This document shows positions 9,237-15,964 of a DNA stretch of 16,045 nt, piece by piece. The notes under the pieces were generated by a model, which ran no database searches, was not told the origin of the DNA, and saw only the letters and a program-made list of their open reading frames with translations. Location of the stretch: contig NZ_JAYRMI010000084.1 in assembly GCF_041904905.1 (NCBI RefSeq), positions 1 through 16,045 on the forward strand, given 5' to 3'. Positions within the stretch are counted from its first letter, which is position 1. The number at the start of each line of letters is the position of its first letter. Both the position numbers and the translations under genes were made by a program. Source of the stretch: Zoogloea sp041904905 (GTDB taxonomy: Bacteria > Pseudomonadota > Gammaproteobacteria > Burkholderiales > Rhodocyclaceae).

Positions 9237-11081
9237 ATGTCAGCCCATCGAACCGACACCCCCCTGCGCACCCTGGCGGCGCCCCTGTGCGCCCTCGCCC
9301 TTGCCGCCTGCGGCGGGACGACCGACCGCGGCGCGCCGCTGGACCTGAGCATCCTGCACATCAACGACCACCACTCGCACCTGGACGCCGAGACCACCGC
9401 CCTCACCCTCAAGGATGCCACCGGCGCCAGCCGCTCGGTCACCGTCGAGCTGGGCGGCTTCCCGCGGGTCGCCGCCGCCATCGAGCAGCTCGCCGCCGGC
9501 AAGGCCAACGTGCTCAAGCTCCACGCCGGCGACGCCATCACCGGCGACCTGTACTTCACCCAGAGCGAAGGTCAGGCCGACGCGGCGCTGATGAACACCG
9601 TGTGCTTCGACGCCTTCACCCTGGGCAACCACGAGTTCGACAGCGCCGACGCTGGCCTCGTGAAGTTCATCGATTACCTGCACGCCGGCAGCTGCCAGAC
9701 GCCCGTGCTGTCGGCCAACGTCCGCCCGGCGGCCGGTACGCCGCTCGCCGCCCGCATCGCCGACTCCACCATCATCGTGCGCAGCGGTCAGGCGGTGGGC
9801 GTGATCGGCCTCACCGTCAAGGACAAGACCCAGTTCGCCTCGCGGCCCGACGCCACCACCGCCTTCCTCGACGAAACCGCCGCCGCCCAGGCCGCCATCG
9901 ACGCCCTGCGCGCCCGCGGGGTGAACAAGATCGTGCTGCTGTCCCACCTGGGCTACGACGCCGACAAGGCCATCGCGCCCAAGCTCTCGGGCGTGGACGT
10001 GATCGTCGGCGGCGACTCCCACACCCTGCTCGGCCCCGACAGCATGAAGGGCTTCGGCCTCACCCCCGCCGGCGCCTACCCCACCGCCGCCACCGACAAG
10101 GACGGCCGCCCGGTGTGCATCGCCCAGGCCTGGCAATACGCCTACGCCGTGGGCGCGCTCGACGTGAGTTTCGACGCCGACGGCGTGGTGACCGGCTGCA
10201 CCGGCAAGCCCCAGGTGCTCGTCGGCGACACCTACAAGGTGAGCGGTGCGGCTGCCTCGACTGCCGACGCCGCCGCCTACCGCGCCCAGCTCGACGTCTC
10301 CGGCGTGTTCCGCACCACCGCCCCCTCGGCCGTCGCCACCGCCGCGCTGGCCCCCTTCAAGGCCGCCAAGGACGCCCTCGGCACCCAGGTCGCCGGCAGC
10401 GCCGCCGACAACCTATGCCTGCGCCGCGTGCCCGGCACCAAGCGCGACACCAGCCGCTCCAGCCTGGGCGACGTGTGCAACAAGGACGCCACCGTGATCG
10501 CCCAGGGCGGCGACATCCAGCAACTCGTCGCCGACGCCTTCCTGGCCCAGGGCCAGCGCTTCGGCGGCGCCGACATCAGCCTGCAGAACGCCGGCGGCGT
10601 GCGGGTGGACCTGGCCGCCGGCAACCTCACCGTCGGCCGCATCTACACCCTGCTCCCCTTCAAGAACACCCTCTACCGGCTGGTGCTCACCGGCGCCCAG
10701 GTCAAGGCGGCGCTCGAAGACGGCGTGGATTCGGTGATGAACGGCACCGGCACCGGCGCCTACCCCTACACCGGCGGCCTGCGCTTCCGGGTGGACATGA
10801 ACCAGACCAAGGGCAACCGGGTGAGCAACCTGGAAATCCGCACCGCCAGCGGCGCCTGGGCCGCCCTCGACCCGGCCGCCCGCTACACGCTCATCACCAA
10901 CAACTTCACCGCCGAAGGCGGCGACAAGTACGACACCTTCAAGACCATCCCCGCCGCCCAGCGCGAAGACACCTTCCTCGACTACGCGGATTCCTTCCTG
11001 CACTACGTGCGCAGCAAGGGCACCCTCACCAAGCCGGCCGCGGCGGAGCGCAGCACCCAGGGGTATATCGAGACGCCTTGA
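9237..11081 (+). CDS. Lipoprotein 5'-nucleotidase / metallophosphatase, NadN/UshA-like
   Basis: A 614-residue two-domain nucleotidase. The N-terminus is a lipoprotein signal with lipobox LAAC and acylated C25 followed by Gly, so outer-membrane anchoring facing the periplasm is likely. The metallophosphatase domain shows HINDHHSHL (41-49, metal ligands D44/H46), HAGDAITGDLYFT, LGNHEFD, LLSHLGYD and GGDSHTLLG. The C-terminal substrate-binding domain shows NAGGVRVDL, LLPFKNTLYRLVL and TNNFTAEGGDKYDTF. By family knowledge it hydrolyses nucleotides, or NAD as in Haemophilus NadN, to nucleosides for salvage. The N-terminal motifs look closer to NadN than to UshA, but substrate choice is not settled. 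The start is ATG at 9237 with a weak Shine-Dalgarno (CAGG), and is fixed by the lipoprotein signal. The gene is monocistronic, followed by a noncoding repeat region. Confidence 0.93.
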   Translation: MSAHRTDTPLRTLAAPLCALALAACGGTTDRGAPLDLSILHINDHHSHLDAETTALTLKDATGASRSVTVELGGFPRVAAAIEQLAAGKANVLKLHAGDAITGDLYFTQSEGQADAALMNTVCFDAFTLGNHEFDSADAGLVKFIDYLHAGSCQTPVLSANVRPAAGTPLAARIADSTIIVRSGQAVGVIGLTVKDKTQFASRPDATTAFLDETAAAQAAIDALRARGVNKIVLLSHLGYDADKAIAPKLSGVDVIVGGDSHTLLGPDSMKGFGLTPAGAYPTAATDKDGRPVCIAQAWQYAYAVGALDVSFDADGVVTGCTGKPQVLVGDTYKVSGAAASTADAAAYRAQLDVSGVFRTTAPSAVATAALAPFKAAKDALGTQVAGSAADNLCLRRVPGTKRDTSRSSLGDVCNKDATVIAQGGDIQQLVADAFLAQGQRFGGADISLQNAGGVRVDLAAGNLTVGRIYTLLPFKNTLYRLVLTGAQVKAALEDGVDSVMNGTGTGAYPYTGGLRFRVDMNQTKGNRVSNLEIRTASGAWAALDPAARYTLITNNFTAEGGDKYDTFKTIPAAQREDTFLDYADSFLHYVRSKGTLTKPAAAERSTQGYIETP

Positions 11082-11176
11082 TCGGCGGGCGCCGCCGGCT
11101 GCAGTGGGGGGCTGGCGGCGGCCTTGGGTGGGGCAGACGGGTGGGGTGTGCTTCTCGGGCGTGATGGCCTGGGCGC

Positions 11177-11207
11177 GTCGGGTCACGCTGCGCTGACCCG
11201 ACCTACG
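11177..11207 (+). repeat. REP-like palindrome, copy 1
   Basis: GTCGGGTCA-CGCTGCGC-TGACCCGAC is a perfect 9-bp stem with an 8-nt loop, followed by CTACG. Sequences of this form (GTCGGRT, CGCTGCGC core, GTAGG flank) are common dispersed intergenic palindromes in proteobacteria. It may also act as a terminator for the nucleotidase transcript. Confidence 0.7.
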
Positions 11208-11242
11208 CCACTACGCCGCTTGGGCTGTTCGTCGCGCCGCCG

Positions 11243-11274
11243 GTAGGTCGGATTAGCGCAGCGTGATCCGACAT
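11243..11274 (-). repeat. REP-like palindrome, copy 2, inverted relative to copy 1
   Basis: GTAGGTCGGATTAGCGCAGC followed by GTGATCCGACAT is the reverse complement of copy 1 with three base changes in the stem (GTCGGATTA/TGATCCGAC, one G-T wobble). The spacer between copies is about 35 bp. The head-to-head arrangement is that of a REP doublet/BIME. No RAYT (REP-associated tyrosine transposase) gene is in the window. Confidence 0.7.
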
Positions 11275-11300
11275 CCCCCCGGGGCAGGGGCTGCGCCGGC

Positions 11301-11567
11301 TTGGGAGCCCCATCGTCCCAGTTGGGATCTTTTTGCTCCGAACCGACACCTTTTTGCTCCCGGTTCGGACGATTGAGCTTCCGGTTGGGAGCAAAAAGGT
11401 CCCAACCCGGACAAAAAAGTATCCGGTCGGGAACTCAATCGTCCGACCCGGGAGCCCGATGCTCCCGACCGGGACGAAAAAGCGCCCGGTCGGGAGTAAA
11501 AAGCGCCCGGTCGGGAGCAAAAAGGTCCCAACCGGGAGCAAAAAGGTCCCAGCCGGAGCCTGTCCGA
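11301..11567. repeat. Tandem array of twelve 21-bp repeats plus a degenerate end unit
   Basis: From 11301 to 11552 the sequence divides into exactly twelve 21-bp units without a single indel; a thirteenth, decayed unit runs to about 11567. Each unit is framed by a YYSGG... start and a ...TCCC/GCCC-type end, so each junction reads close to TCCCAACCGGGA, a small palindrome. The ~9-nt centres fall into three classes: A, GCAAAAAGG-like (units 5, 6, 9-12, and inverted in 2 and 3); B, ACGATTGAG (unit 4, inverted in 7); C, GCCCCATCG-like (units 1 and 8). A5 or T5 tracts recur in strict 21-bp register (T5 at 11330 and 11351; A5 at 11393, 11477, 11498, 11519, 11540; A6 at 11413). The array ends 12 bp beyond the DUF2894 stop. 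Its function is unknown. Confidence 0.9.
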
Positions 11568-11578
11568 ATTTTTGTGTT

Positions 11579-12292
11579 TCAGGCTTTCCGGCCCCGCGGC
11601 GGCGCCTTGCGTTTCTTGTCCTTTTCGCCCTTGGCGGCGCTTTTGGGGGCGGGCTTGGTGGCGGTGTCGGCCTGGTCGAGCCACAGCAGCGCATCCACGT
11701 AGGCGACGAAGCGTTTGAGGTAGGCCGGCGAGGTGTCGCGCATGAGCTTGAGGGATTGCAGGGCCAGCAGGTGGGAGTTGAGGGGGCCGGCGTTCTCGGG
11801 GGCCTGGGCGAGGGCTTCGGCGAGTTGCTGCTCCACCTTCAGCTCGGCCCACAGGTTTTCGAAGTAGGCGAGGGAGGCGGGGTCGCCGGGGGCGGGGGGG
11901 GCGACCGGGGTGTCGCTGCTCGCCGTGTCGCCGCGGCGGTGTTCCAGGTGGGCGAGGAGCTGGGCCAGGGCGGGCGGGCGGCGGGCGCCTTCGAGGCGGG
12001 CGACGTGCTGGCGGAGCTGGCGGAACTGCCCGGCGGCGTGGAGGGCGGCGAGCGCTTCGGCGTGCTCGGGGAAGCGGGCGCTGGCGCGGGCGAGGAGGGT
12101 GTCGGCGGCGTGGCGGCTGCGGGCGTGGTGGGCGGCGGCGTCGGCCAGGGCGGCGTGGAGGCGCGCCTCCAGGGTTTGCCGGGCGCGGCCGTGCGCGTTG
12201 GCGCTGCGCCGGGCGAGGGCTTCCAGGTGGGCCAGGCGCAGCGGGTCGGCGCCTTGGGCGCGCAGGGCGGCGAGGGCGTCGGCGGTGCTCAC
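11579..12292 (-). CDS. DUF2894-type protein, last gene of the stator-like operon
   Basis: A 237-residue soluble protein with no signal or TM segment. It is almost entirely predicted helical (Ala/Leu/Arg/His-rich, e.g. SANAHGRARQTLEARLHAAL) with a more conserved-looking centre, ASLAYFENLWAELKVEQQLA then GPLNSHLLALQSLKLMRD, and a strongly basic C-terminal tail (GEKDKKRKAPPRGRKA). I assign it to the DUF2894 family from memory of its conserved part and its place after a DUF802 and an OmpA-like gene; function is unknown. The start is GTG at 12292, overlapping the TGA of the OmpA-like gene by 4 bp (GTGA), so translation is probably coupled. The basic tail could bind nucleic acid or acidic lipid, which is inference. 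The 21-bp array begins just after its stop. Confidence 0.82.
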   Translation of the reverse strand: MSTADALAALRAQGADPLRLAHLEALARRSANAHGRARQTLEARLHAALADAAAHHARSRHAADTLLARASARFPEHAEALAALHAAGQFRQLRQHVARLEGARRPPALAQLLAHLEHRRGDTASSDTPVAPPAPGDPASLAYFENLWAELKVEQQLAEALAQAPENAGPLNSHLLALQSLKLMRDTSPAYLKRFVAYVDALLWLDQADTATKPAPKSAAKGEKDKKRKAPPRGRKA

Positions 12293-12930
12293 CGGGCCTG
12301 GTCGGCGGCTTTGCCGGAGCGGGGCACCGGGGCCATCTCGACGCGGCGGTTGCGGGCGCGGCCTTCGGCGTCGGCGTTGGAGGCGACGGGCTGCTCGGGG
12401 CCGAAGGCGGCGGCGAAGATGGCGGCGGCGGGCAGGCCTTCTTCGATCATCGCGCGGGTGACGGTGAGGGCGCGCTGGGCGGAGAGTTCCCAGTTGTCGG
12501 CGAACTTGCGGTTGCTGTCGCGCACCGGGCGGTCGTCGGTGAAGCCGCTCACCATCAGGATCTCGTCGCGGGTGGCCAGGTAGGCGGCGAGGGGGGCGGC
12601 GAGGCTCTTGAGGAGCTGGCGGCCTTCGGGCTGGAGTTCGTCGGAGTTGAGGGCGAAGAGCACGCTGCCGCTGATGCCGATGCGCCCGTTATCCAGCGTG
12701 ACGCGGCCGGAGGCGAGCGGGCCGGCGAGGGCTTTCTCGAGGGTGACGCGGCGCTGTTCTTCCTGCTGGCGTTTCTGCACTTCGGCCTCGAGGCTGCTGG
12801 CTAGCTCCAGTTGCACCCCCAGCACGCCCACCAGGATCAGCACGAAGGCGCCCAGCAGGCCGGACATCAGGTCGCCGAAGACGGCCCAGACCGGCGTGCT
12901 GTGCTCGATGTTGTCGTCGAGGCTTTCCAT
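12289..12930 (-). CDS. OmpA/MotB-like stator subunit with a single TM helix
   Basis: A 213-residue protein. A short cytoplasmic N-terminus (1-13) is followed by one TM helix (~14-39, WAVFGDLMSGLLGAFVLILV) with D20 in a GDLMS context. This matches the place and context of the proton-carrying Asp of MotB (DFMTA) and ZorB. A short linker helix (~43-68) precedes the OmpA-type peptidoglycan-binding domain: GSVLFALNSDELQPEG (88-103), SGFTDDRP (128-135), NWELSAQRA (146-154) and RNRRVEM (193-199). By family knowledge such subunits anchor to peptidoglycan and form the central dimer inside a pentamer of MotA-like subunits. The ATG at 12930 lies 1 nt after the stop of the DUF802 gene, and the 3' end overlaps the next gene by 4 bp. 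The Shine-Dalgarno is weak, so coupling is likely. The frame is open upstream within the DUF802 gene, but that part is shadow. Confidence 0.9.
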   Translation of the reverse strand: MESLDDNIEHSTPVWAVFGDLMSGLLGAFVLILVGVLGVQLELASSLEAEVQKRQQEEQRRVTLEKALAGPLASGRVTLDNGRIGISGSVLFALNSDELQPEGRQLLKSLAAPLAAYLATRDEILMVSGFTDDRPVRDSNRKFADNWELSAQRALTVTRAMIEEGLPAAAIFAAAFGPEQPVASNADAEGRARNRRVEMAPVPRSGKAADQAR

Positions 12931-12931
12931 G

Positions 12932-15142
12932 TCAGTTGTCGGCAGCCAGGGATGCCTGGCGGCTGGAGAGTTGCTGCAGGTTCTCGACGATCTGTTTCTG
13001 GGACATCGCCGACAGGTCGATGATCTCCCGCGCCTGGGCGACGTAGTAGGCGAGCTGCTCGTCGCTGCGGGCGACGGATTTCTCCAGCGAGCCTTCGAGG
13101 CGCTGGAGGGTTTCGAGCAGCCGGTCGCTGGATTCGCCGAACAGCGCCACCGCGGCGCCGAAGGCTTCGCCCAGGCTGGCCACCTCGATGGCGCCGCTGC
13201 TGAGGTGGGCGGCGGCGTCGGCGATCTTGGCGGATTCGCCATCCACCTGGGCCTCGAAGCGGCTGCCGATGCGCTCCAGCAGGCTGGCGGAGGAGGCCAC
13301 CAGGGCGTCGATGGCGCCGCGCTGTTCGGTGGAGGCGTGGTTGATGGCGTCGAGGAGGGCGGCCAGGGTTTCCATGATGCGGCTGCGCTCGTCGAGCAGG
13401 GTGTTGTCCCGGGCCATGCTGGCGGTGAGTTCCTGGCGCAGCTGCTGGATGACGGCGGCGGCGGCGCGGGGGGCTTCGGCGGCGGTTTCCATCAGGCGGG
13501 TGACTTCGCCGATGGTCTGGCTGGCCTGGGCGCGGGCGTCGGCGCTCATGGCGCGGGCGGTGTCGCCGAGGGTCTGGCAGATCTGTTCCTGCTGGGCCAG
13601 GGTGCGCTGGCCCAGGGCCTGCCATTCGGCCCGGAGGGTGGCGGCGAGGGCTTCGACCGAGGCGGTCATGGCGGCGAGGCGCTGGGTGTCGGCGGCGGCC
13701 AGCTCGCCCTGCAGGGCGGCGTGGGAGGCCCGGAGGGTGGCGAGGAGGTCGGCGGCGCCTTGCTCGAAACGGGTGGCGAAGGCGGCCAGGGATTGCCGCG
13801 TCTCGTGGGTGAGGGTGTCGGTGCTGCGGGTGTGGGCGGCGAGGGCGGCGGCCCAGGTGTCGGCGACGCTGGCGACGGCTTCGCCGAAGCGCGCGGCGAG
13901 GCCGTCGAGCTGGGTTTCGACGCTGCCGGCGAGCTGCGCGTGGAGCGTCCGGGTGTCGCTGTGGGTGGCGGCGAGGGCGGCGGCCAGCTCGCCTTGCAGG
14001 GCGGCGTGGGTGTCGCGCACGCCGGCCAGCAGCGCGGCGGAGCGGGTCTCGAAGGTGTCGCCGTAGCGCTGGAGGGCGGCCTGGAGCTGCTGCTGGAGCC
14101 GTTCGCTGCCGGCTTCGTGGCGGGCGAGGGCGGCGGTCCAGCCTTCGGTGACGGTGGCGACGCTGTGGCCGAGGCGTCCGGCGAGGCCGTCGAGCTGGGC
14201 CTGCACGGTGTCGGCGATGCGGGTGTGGAGGGCGCCGGTCTCGCGGGCGATGCCGCCCATGGTGGCTTCGAATCTGAAGAGCAGGGTGGCGCCGGCCACC
14301 CGGGCGCTCTCGGTGAGGCTGTCCTTGAGGGAGCGGTCCACCGAGGCGGCCAGGTCGGTGTAGATGCGGGTGGCGTCCCGGTAATGGTTGTGCTGGCCGG
14401 CGAGGAGCTGCTCGCCCAGCTGGCGGTGTTGCTGTTCGAGCTGGGTCATCATGGCCTGCAGGGTGCTTACCATGTCGGGCAGGGCCTGGGCCTGGGCCTG
14501 CAGGGCGCGGTAGGTTTCGTCGCGGCGGTGGGCGAGGGAGAAGCCGCGCAGGGCGGTGGCGATGCGGGCGTCCAGCAGCCGCCCGGCGGCCTGCCGGTCG
14601 CGCCGCAGCAGGGCGGAGATGAGGCCCAGCAGGGTGGAGGCGGCAACCCCCGCCACCGAGGTGCCGAAGGCGACGCCCAGGCCCTTGACCGGGGCGGCCA
14701 GCGCCGCGCGGATGGTGTGCAGGTCGGTGGTGCTCTCCAGCGCGATCACCGCGCCGTTGAGGGTGACGACCATGCCCAGGAAGGTGCCGAGCATGCCCAG
14801 CAGCACCAGCATCCCCACCAAATAAGGGGTCATCGCCGGGCCGGGCAGGCCGACGCGTTCGCCTTCGATGCGCAGGCGCACGGCGTTCTGCAGGGAGGGA
14901 TCGACGCCGGCCAGCCAGTTGTCGAGGCTGGGCAGGTTGTCGGGGATGGCCGCGAGGGCTTTGGCGAGGCTGTCGGTGGCCGCGGCGAAGCGGCGCAGCT
15001 CGAGCGCGCCGGCCAGGTAAACCAGGCCGACGATGACCGTCATGGCGAGGGCCAGCGGGCTGCCGCCGATGTAGCCGACACCCACCCAGCCCACCGCAAA
15101 CAGGCCGATGAAAAAGGCCGTCCAGCAGATCTTCTTGTTCAT
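12932..15142 (-). CDS. DUF802-type MotA/TolQ/ExbB-like membrane protein with a long helical tail
   Basis: A 736-residue protein. Two TM helices lie near the N-terminus (~5-25, ~29-49). After a ~55-residue cytoplasmic segment come two more (~107-128 and ~152-178). These carry the MotA/TolQ/ExbB pattern: LLGMLGTFLGMVV (114-126) with T120 and GLGVAFGTSVAGVAAS (154-169) with T161/S162, at the sites of the channel threonines of TolQ/ExbB. Residues ~180-736 form a tail that looks helical and coiled-coil-like, with an internal 95-residue duplication (305-399 and 400-488). The tail end (SAMSQKQIVENLQQLSSRQ) is more polar. I assign the tail to DUF802 from memory. The partner is the OmpA/MotB-like protein 1 nt downstream. 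The ATG at 15142 is chosen over the longer open frame because it begins MNKKICWTAFF, is preceded by GAGGTG, and overlaps the upstream stop as ATGA. Confidence 0.9.
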   Translation of the reverse strand: MNKKICWTAFFIGLFAVGWVGVGYIGGSPLALAMTVIVGLVYLAGALELRRFAAATDSLAKALAAIPDNLPSLDNWLAGVDPSLQNAVRLRIEGERVGLPGPAMTPYLVGMLVLLGMLGTFLGMVVTLNGAVIALESTTDLHTIRAALAAPVKGLGVAFGTSVAGVAASTLLGLISALLRRDRQAAGRLLDARIATALRGFSLAHRRDETYRALQAQAQALPDMVSTLQAMMTQLEQQHRQLGEQLLAGQHNHYRDATRIYTDLAASVDRSLKDSLTESARVAGATLLFRFEATMGGIARETGALHTRIADTVQAQLDGLAGRLGHSVATVTEGWTAALARHEAGSERLQQQLQAALQRYGDTFETRSAALLAGVRDTHAALQGELAAALAATHSDTRTLHAQLAGSVETQLDGLAARFGEAVASVADTWAAALAAHTRSTDTLTHETRQSLAAFATRFEQGAADLLATLRASHAALQGELAAADTQRLAAMTASVEALAATLRAEWQALGQRTLAQQEQICQTLGDTARAMSADARAQASQTIGEVTRLMETAAEAPRAAAAVIQQLRQELTASMARDNTLLDERSRIMETLAALLDAINHASTEQRGAIDALVASSASLLERIGSRFEAQVDGESAKIADAAAHLSSGAIEVASLGEAFGAAVALFGESSDRLLETLQRLEGSLEKSVARSDEQLAYYVAQAREIIDLSAMSQKQIVENLQQLSSRQASLAADN
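13679..14230 (-). repeat. 285-bp (95-codon) tandem duplication inside the DUF802 gene
   Basis: Two consecutive segments of the tail align at an exact offset of 285 bp. QLDGLAGRLGHSVATVTEGW matches QLDGLAARFGEAVASVADTW, and HAALQGELAA recurs 95 residues on. DNA is also conserved: a 19-bp identical run occurs at 13896-13914 and 14181-14199, and GGCCAGCTCGCC-Y-TGCAGGG starts at 13697 and 13982. The copies are diverged enough to be old, but the length register is intact. Confidence 0.85.
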
Positions 15143-15891
15143 GCTTGCTTTGTCACCTCGTTGCCCAGGGCTTCGAGAAGCCCTGCGACCGGTTGCAGGC
15201 GCAGGTCGAGTTCGGCCTGCAGCACGGTTTTCATGTCTTTGCAGAAGGCGGTCAGCCAGCCGCCGGGCTGGAGCCACGCTGCGGGGCTGTCGGTTTCGCC
15301 GGTGTCGGCGCGGGCGGCCCGGTGGGCCTGGTGCAGGCGCTCGAAATGCCTGGCCAGCGCTACCGGCACGCCGCCCAGCAGGGCGCGCTCGCGGGGGGCG
15401 AGGGCTTGCTCCATCACCCCGTCCAGTTGGGCGAGCTGGCGGTGGGCGGGGGATTGGGCCGCCAGCGCGGCCCGGGCGGCGCTGCGCAGGGGGGCGATGG
15501 CGGCGCCCATGTCCCGCTGGTGGGCCAGGTAGTAGCGCTGGTAGGGCAGGAAATCGGCCGCGCCTTCGATCGACGGGTGCCAGTCGGGTCGGGGCAGCTT
15601 GACCCGCGCCTTGCCCGGGGTGAGCAGCCCGTCGATGGCGATGGCGTCCTCCAGCGTGGCCCGTACCCGGGCGTAGTCGTCGTGCACGGGCTGGCCGGCG
15701 CCGGCCGGCTGCGGCGGCGCGGCGCTGCCGGCGTTGCCGTGGAGCACCGAGAACAGGGCGATGGCGTCGGTGAAGTCGAGCCACAGGCCCAGCCGGTCGG
15801 CGAAGGTCTGCCTGGATTCGGGTGCGTCCGCCACGGCCAGATCGGCCAGCACGCGGATGAGTCTGGCGCTGGGGGAGTGGGTACGGGACAA
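15139..15891 (-). CDS. DUF3348-type protein, first gene of the stator-like operon
   Basis: A 250-residue soluble protein, mostly helical, without TM or signal. The N-terminal part RLIRVLADLAVADAPESRQT and FADRLGLWLDFTDAIALFSV is what I recognise as DUF3348; a linker rich in Ala, Gly and Pro follows (~52-68), then PRPDWHPSIEGAADFLPYQR with YYLAHQRDMGAAI, and a C-terminal helical part ending LGNEVTKQA. Function is unknown. The start is uncertain: no ATG or GTG is in frame between an upstream TAG and residue 1, so TTG at 15891 is used; the next option is a GTG 14 codons in, which would cut the conserved N-terminus. The stop overlaps the DUF802 start by 4 bp (ATGA). Co-translation with the stator-like pair suggests a shared complex or regulator, which is inference. 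Confidence 0.83.
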   Translation of the reverse strand: MSRTHSPSARLIRVLADLAVADAPESRQTFADRLGLWLDFTDAIALFSVLHGNAGSAAPPQPAGAGQPVHDDYARVRATLEDAIAIDGLLTPGKARVKLPRPDWHPSIEGAADFLPYQRYYLAHQRDMGAAIAPLRSAARAALAAQSPAHRQLAQLDGVMEQALAPRERALLGGVPVALARHFERLHQAHRAARADTGETDSPAAWLQPGGWLTAFCKDMKTVLQAELDLRLQPVAGLLEALGNEVTKQA

Positions 15892-15926
15892 GCCTGGTGT
15901 CGCGCCGGCGGGCGGCGCCCAACTGC

Positions 15927-15957
15927 AAAAAAGGGGCCAAGGCTACTACAAACCGGC
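15927..15957 (-). terminator. Terminator-like hairpin between the right-edge fragment and the DUF3348 gene
   Basis: On the minus strand GCCGG, a 10-nt loop, then CC-TT-GGC (2-nt bulge), followed by CCC and six T. It begins 7 nt after a possible stop codon at 15965-15967. The stem is weak but the T6 run is the longest near the 5' end of the operon. Confidence 0.4.
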
Positions 15958-15964
15958 GCGGGGG

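Larger units (their letters stand above)
11082..11578. other. Noncoding region between convergent transcription units, rich in repeats
   Basis: This 497-bp stretch separates the stops of the nucleotidase gene and the DUF2894 gene. It holds, in order: a short GC hairpin right after the nucleotidase stop (CGGCG-N5-CGCCG, 11083-11097, no T-tract); ~80 bp of G-rich filler with no recognised feature; an inverted pair of REP-like palindromes (11177-11274); and a 21-bp repeat array (11301 to about 11567). Open frames that cross it exist only because a 21-bp repeat without stop codons is open in several frames; none has a convincing start or ribosome binding site. Confidence 0.75.

Noticed and set aside
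11301..11567. CRISPR-like array
   Set aside because: Conserved parts are ~12 bp, 'spacers' ~9 bp and recurring; far from any CRISPR repeat/spacer size, and no cas genes are present.
11203..11852. Two overlapping minus-strand open frames of 163 and 199 codons crossing the 21-bp array
   Set aside because: They overlap the DUF2894 gene out of frame, and are open across the array only because the repeat has no stops and a period divisible by three. No ribosome binding site or family similarity.
12608..15532. Plus-strand open frame of 974 codons opposite the DUF802/OmpA-like genes
   Set aside because: Gly/Glu/Val-rich antisense shadow; repetitive look comes from the Ala/Leu-rich helical tail on the other strand.
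11579..15891. Calling the operon a Zorya defence system outright
   Set aside because: No ZorC, ZorD or ZorE-like gene is present, and the flanking proteins are unknown; only the stator-like architecture is shared.
15143..15940. N-terminal extension of the DUF802 frame
   Set aside because: Overlaps the DUF3348 gene and is Arg/Pro-rich shadow; ATG at 15142 has a ribosome binding site and ATGA coupling.
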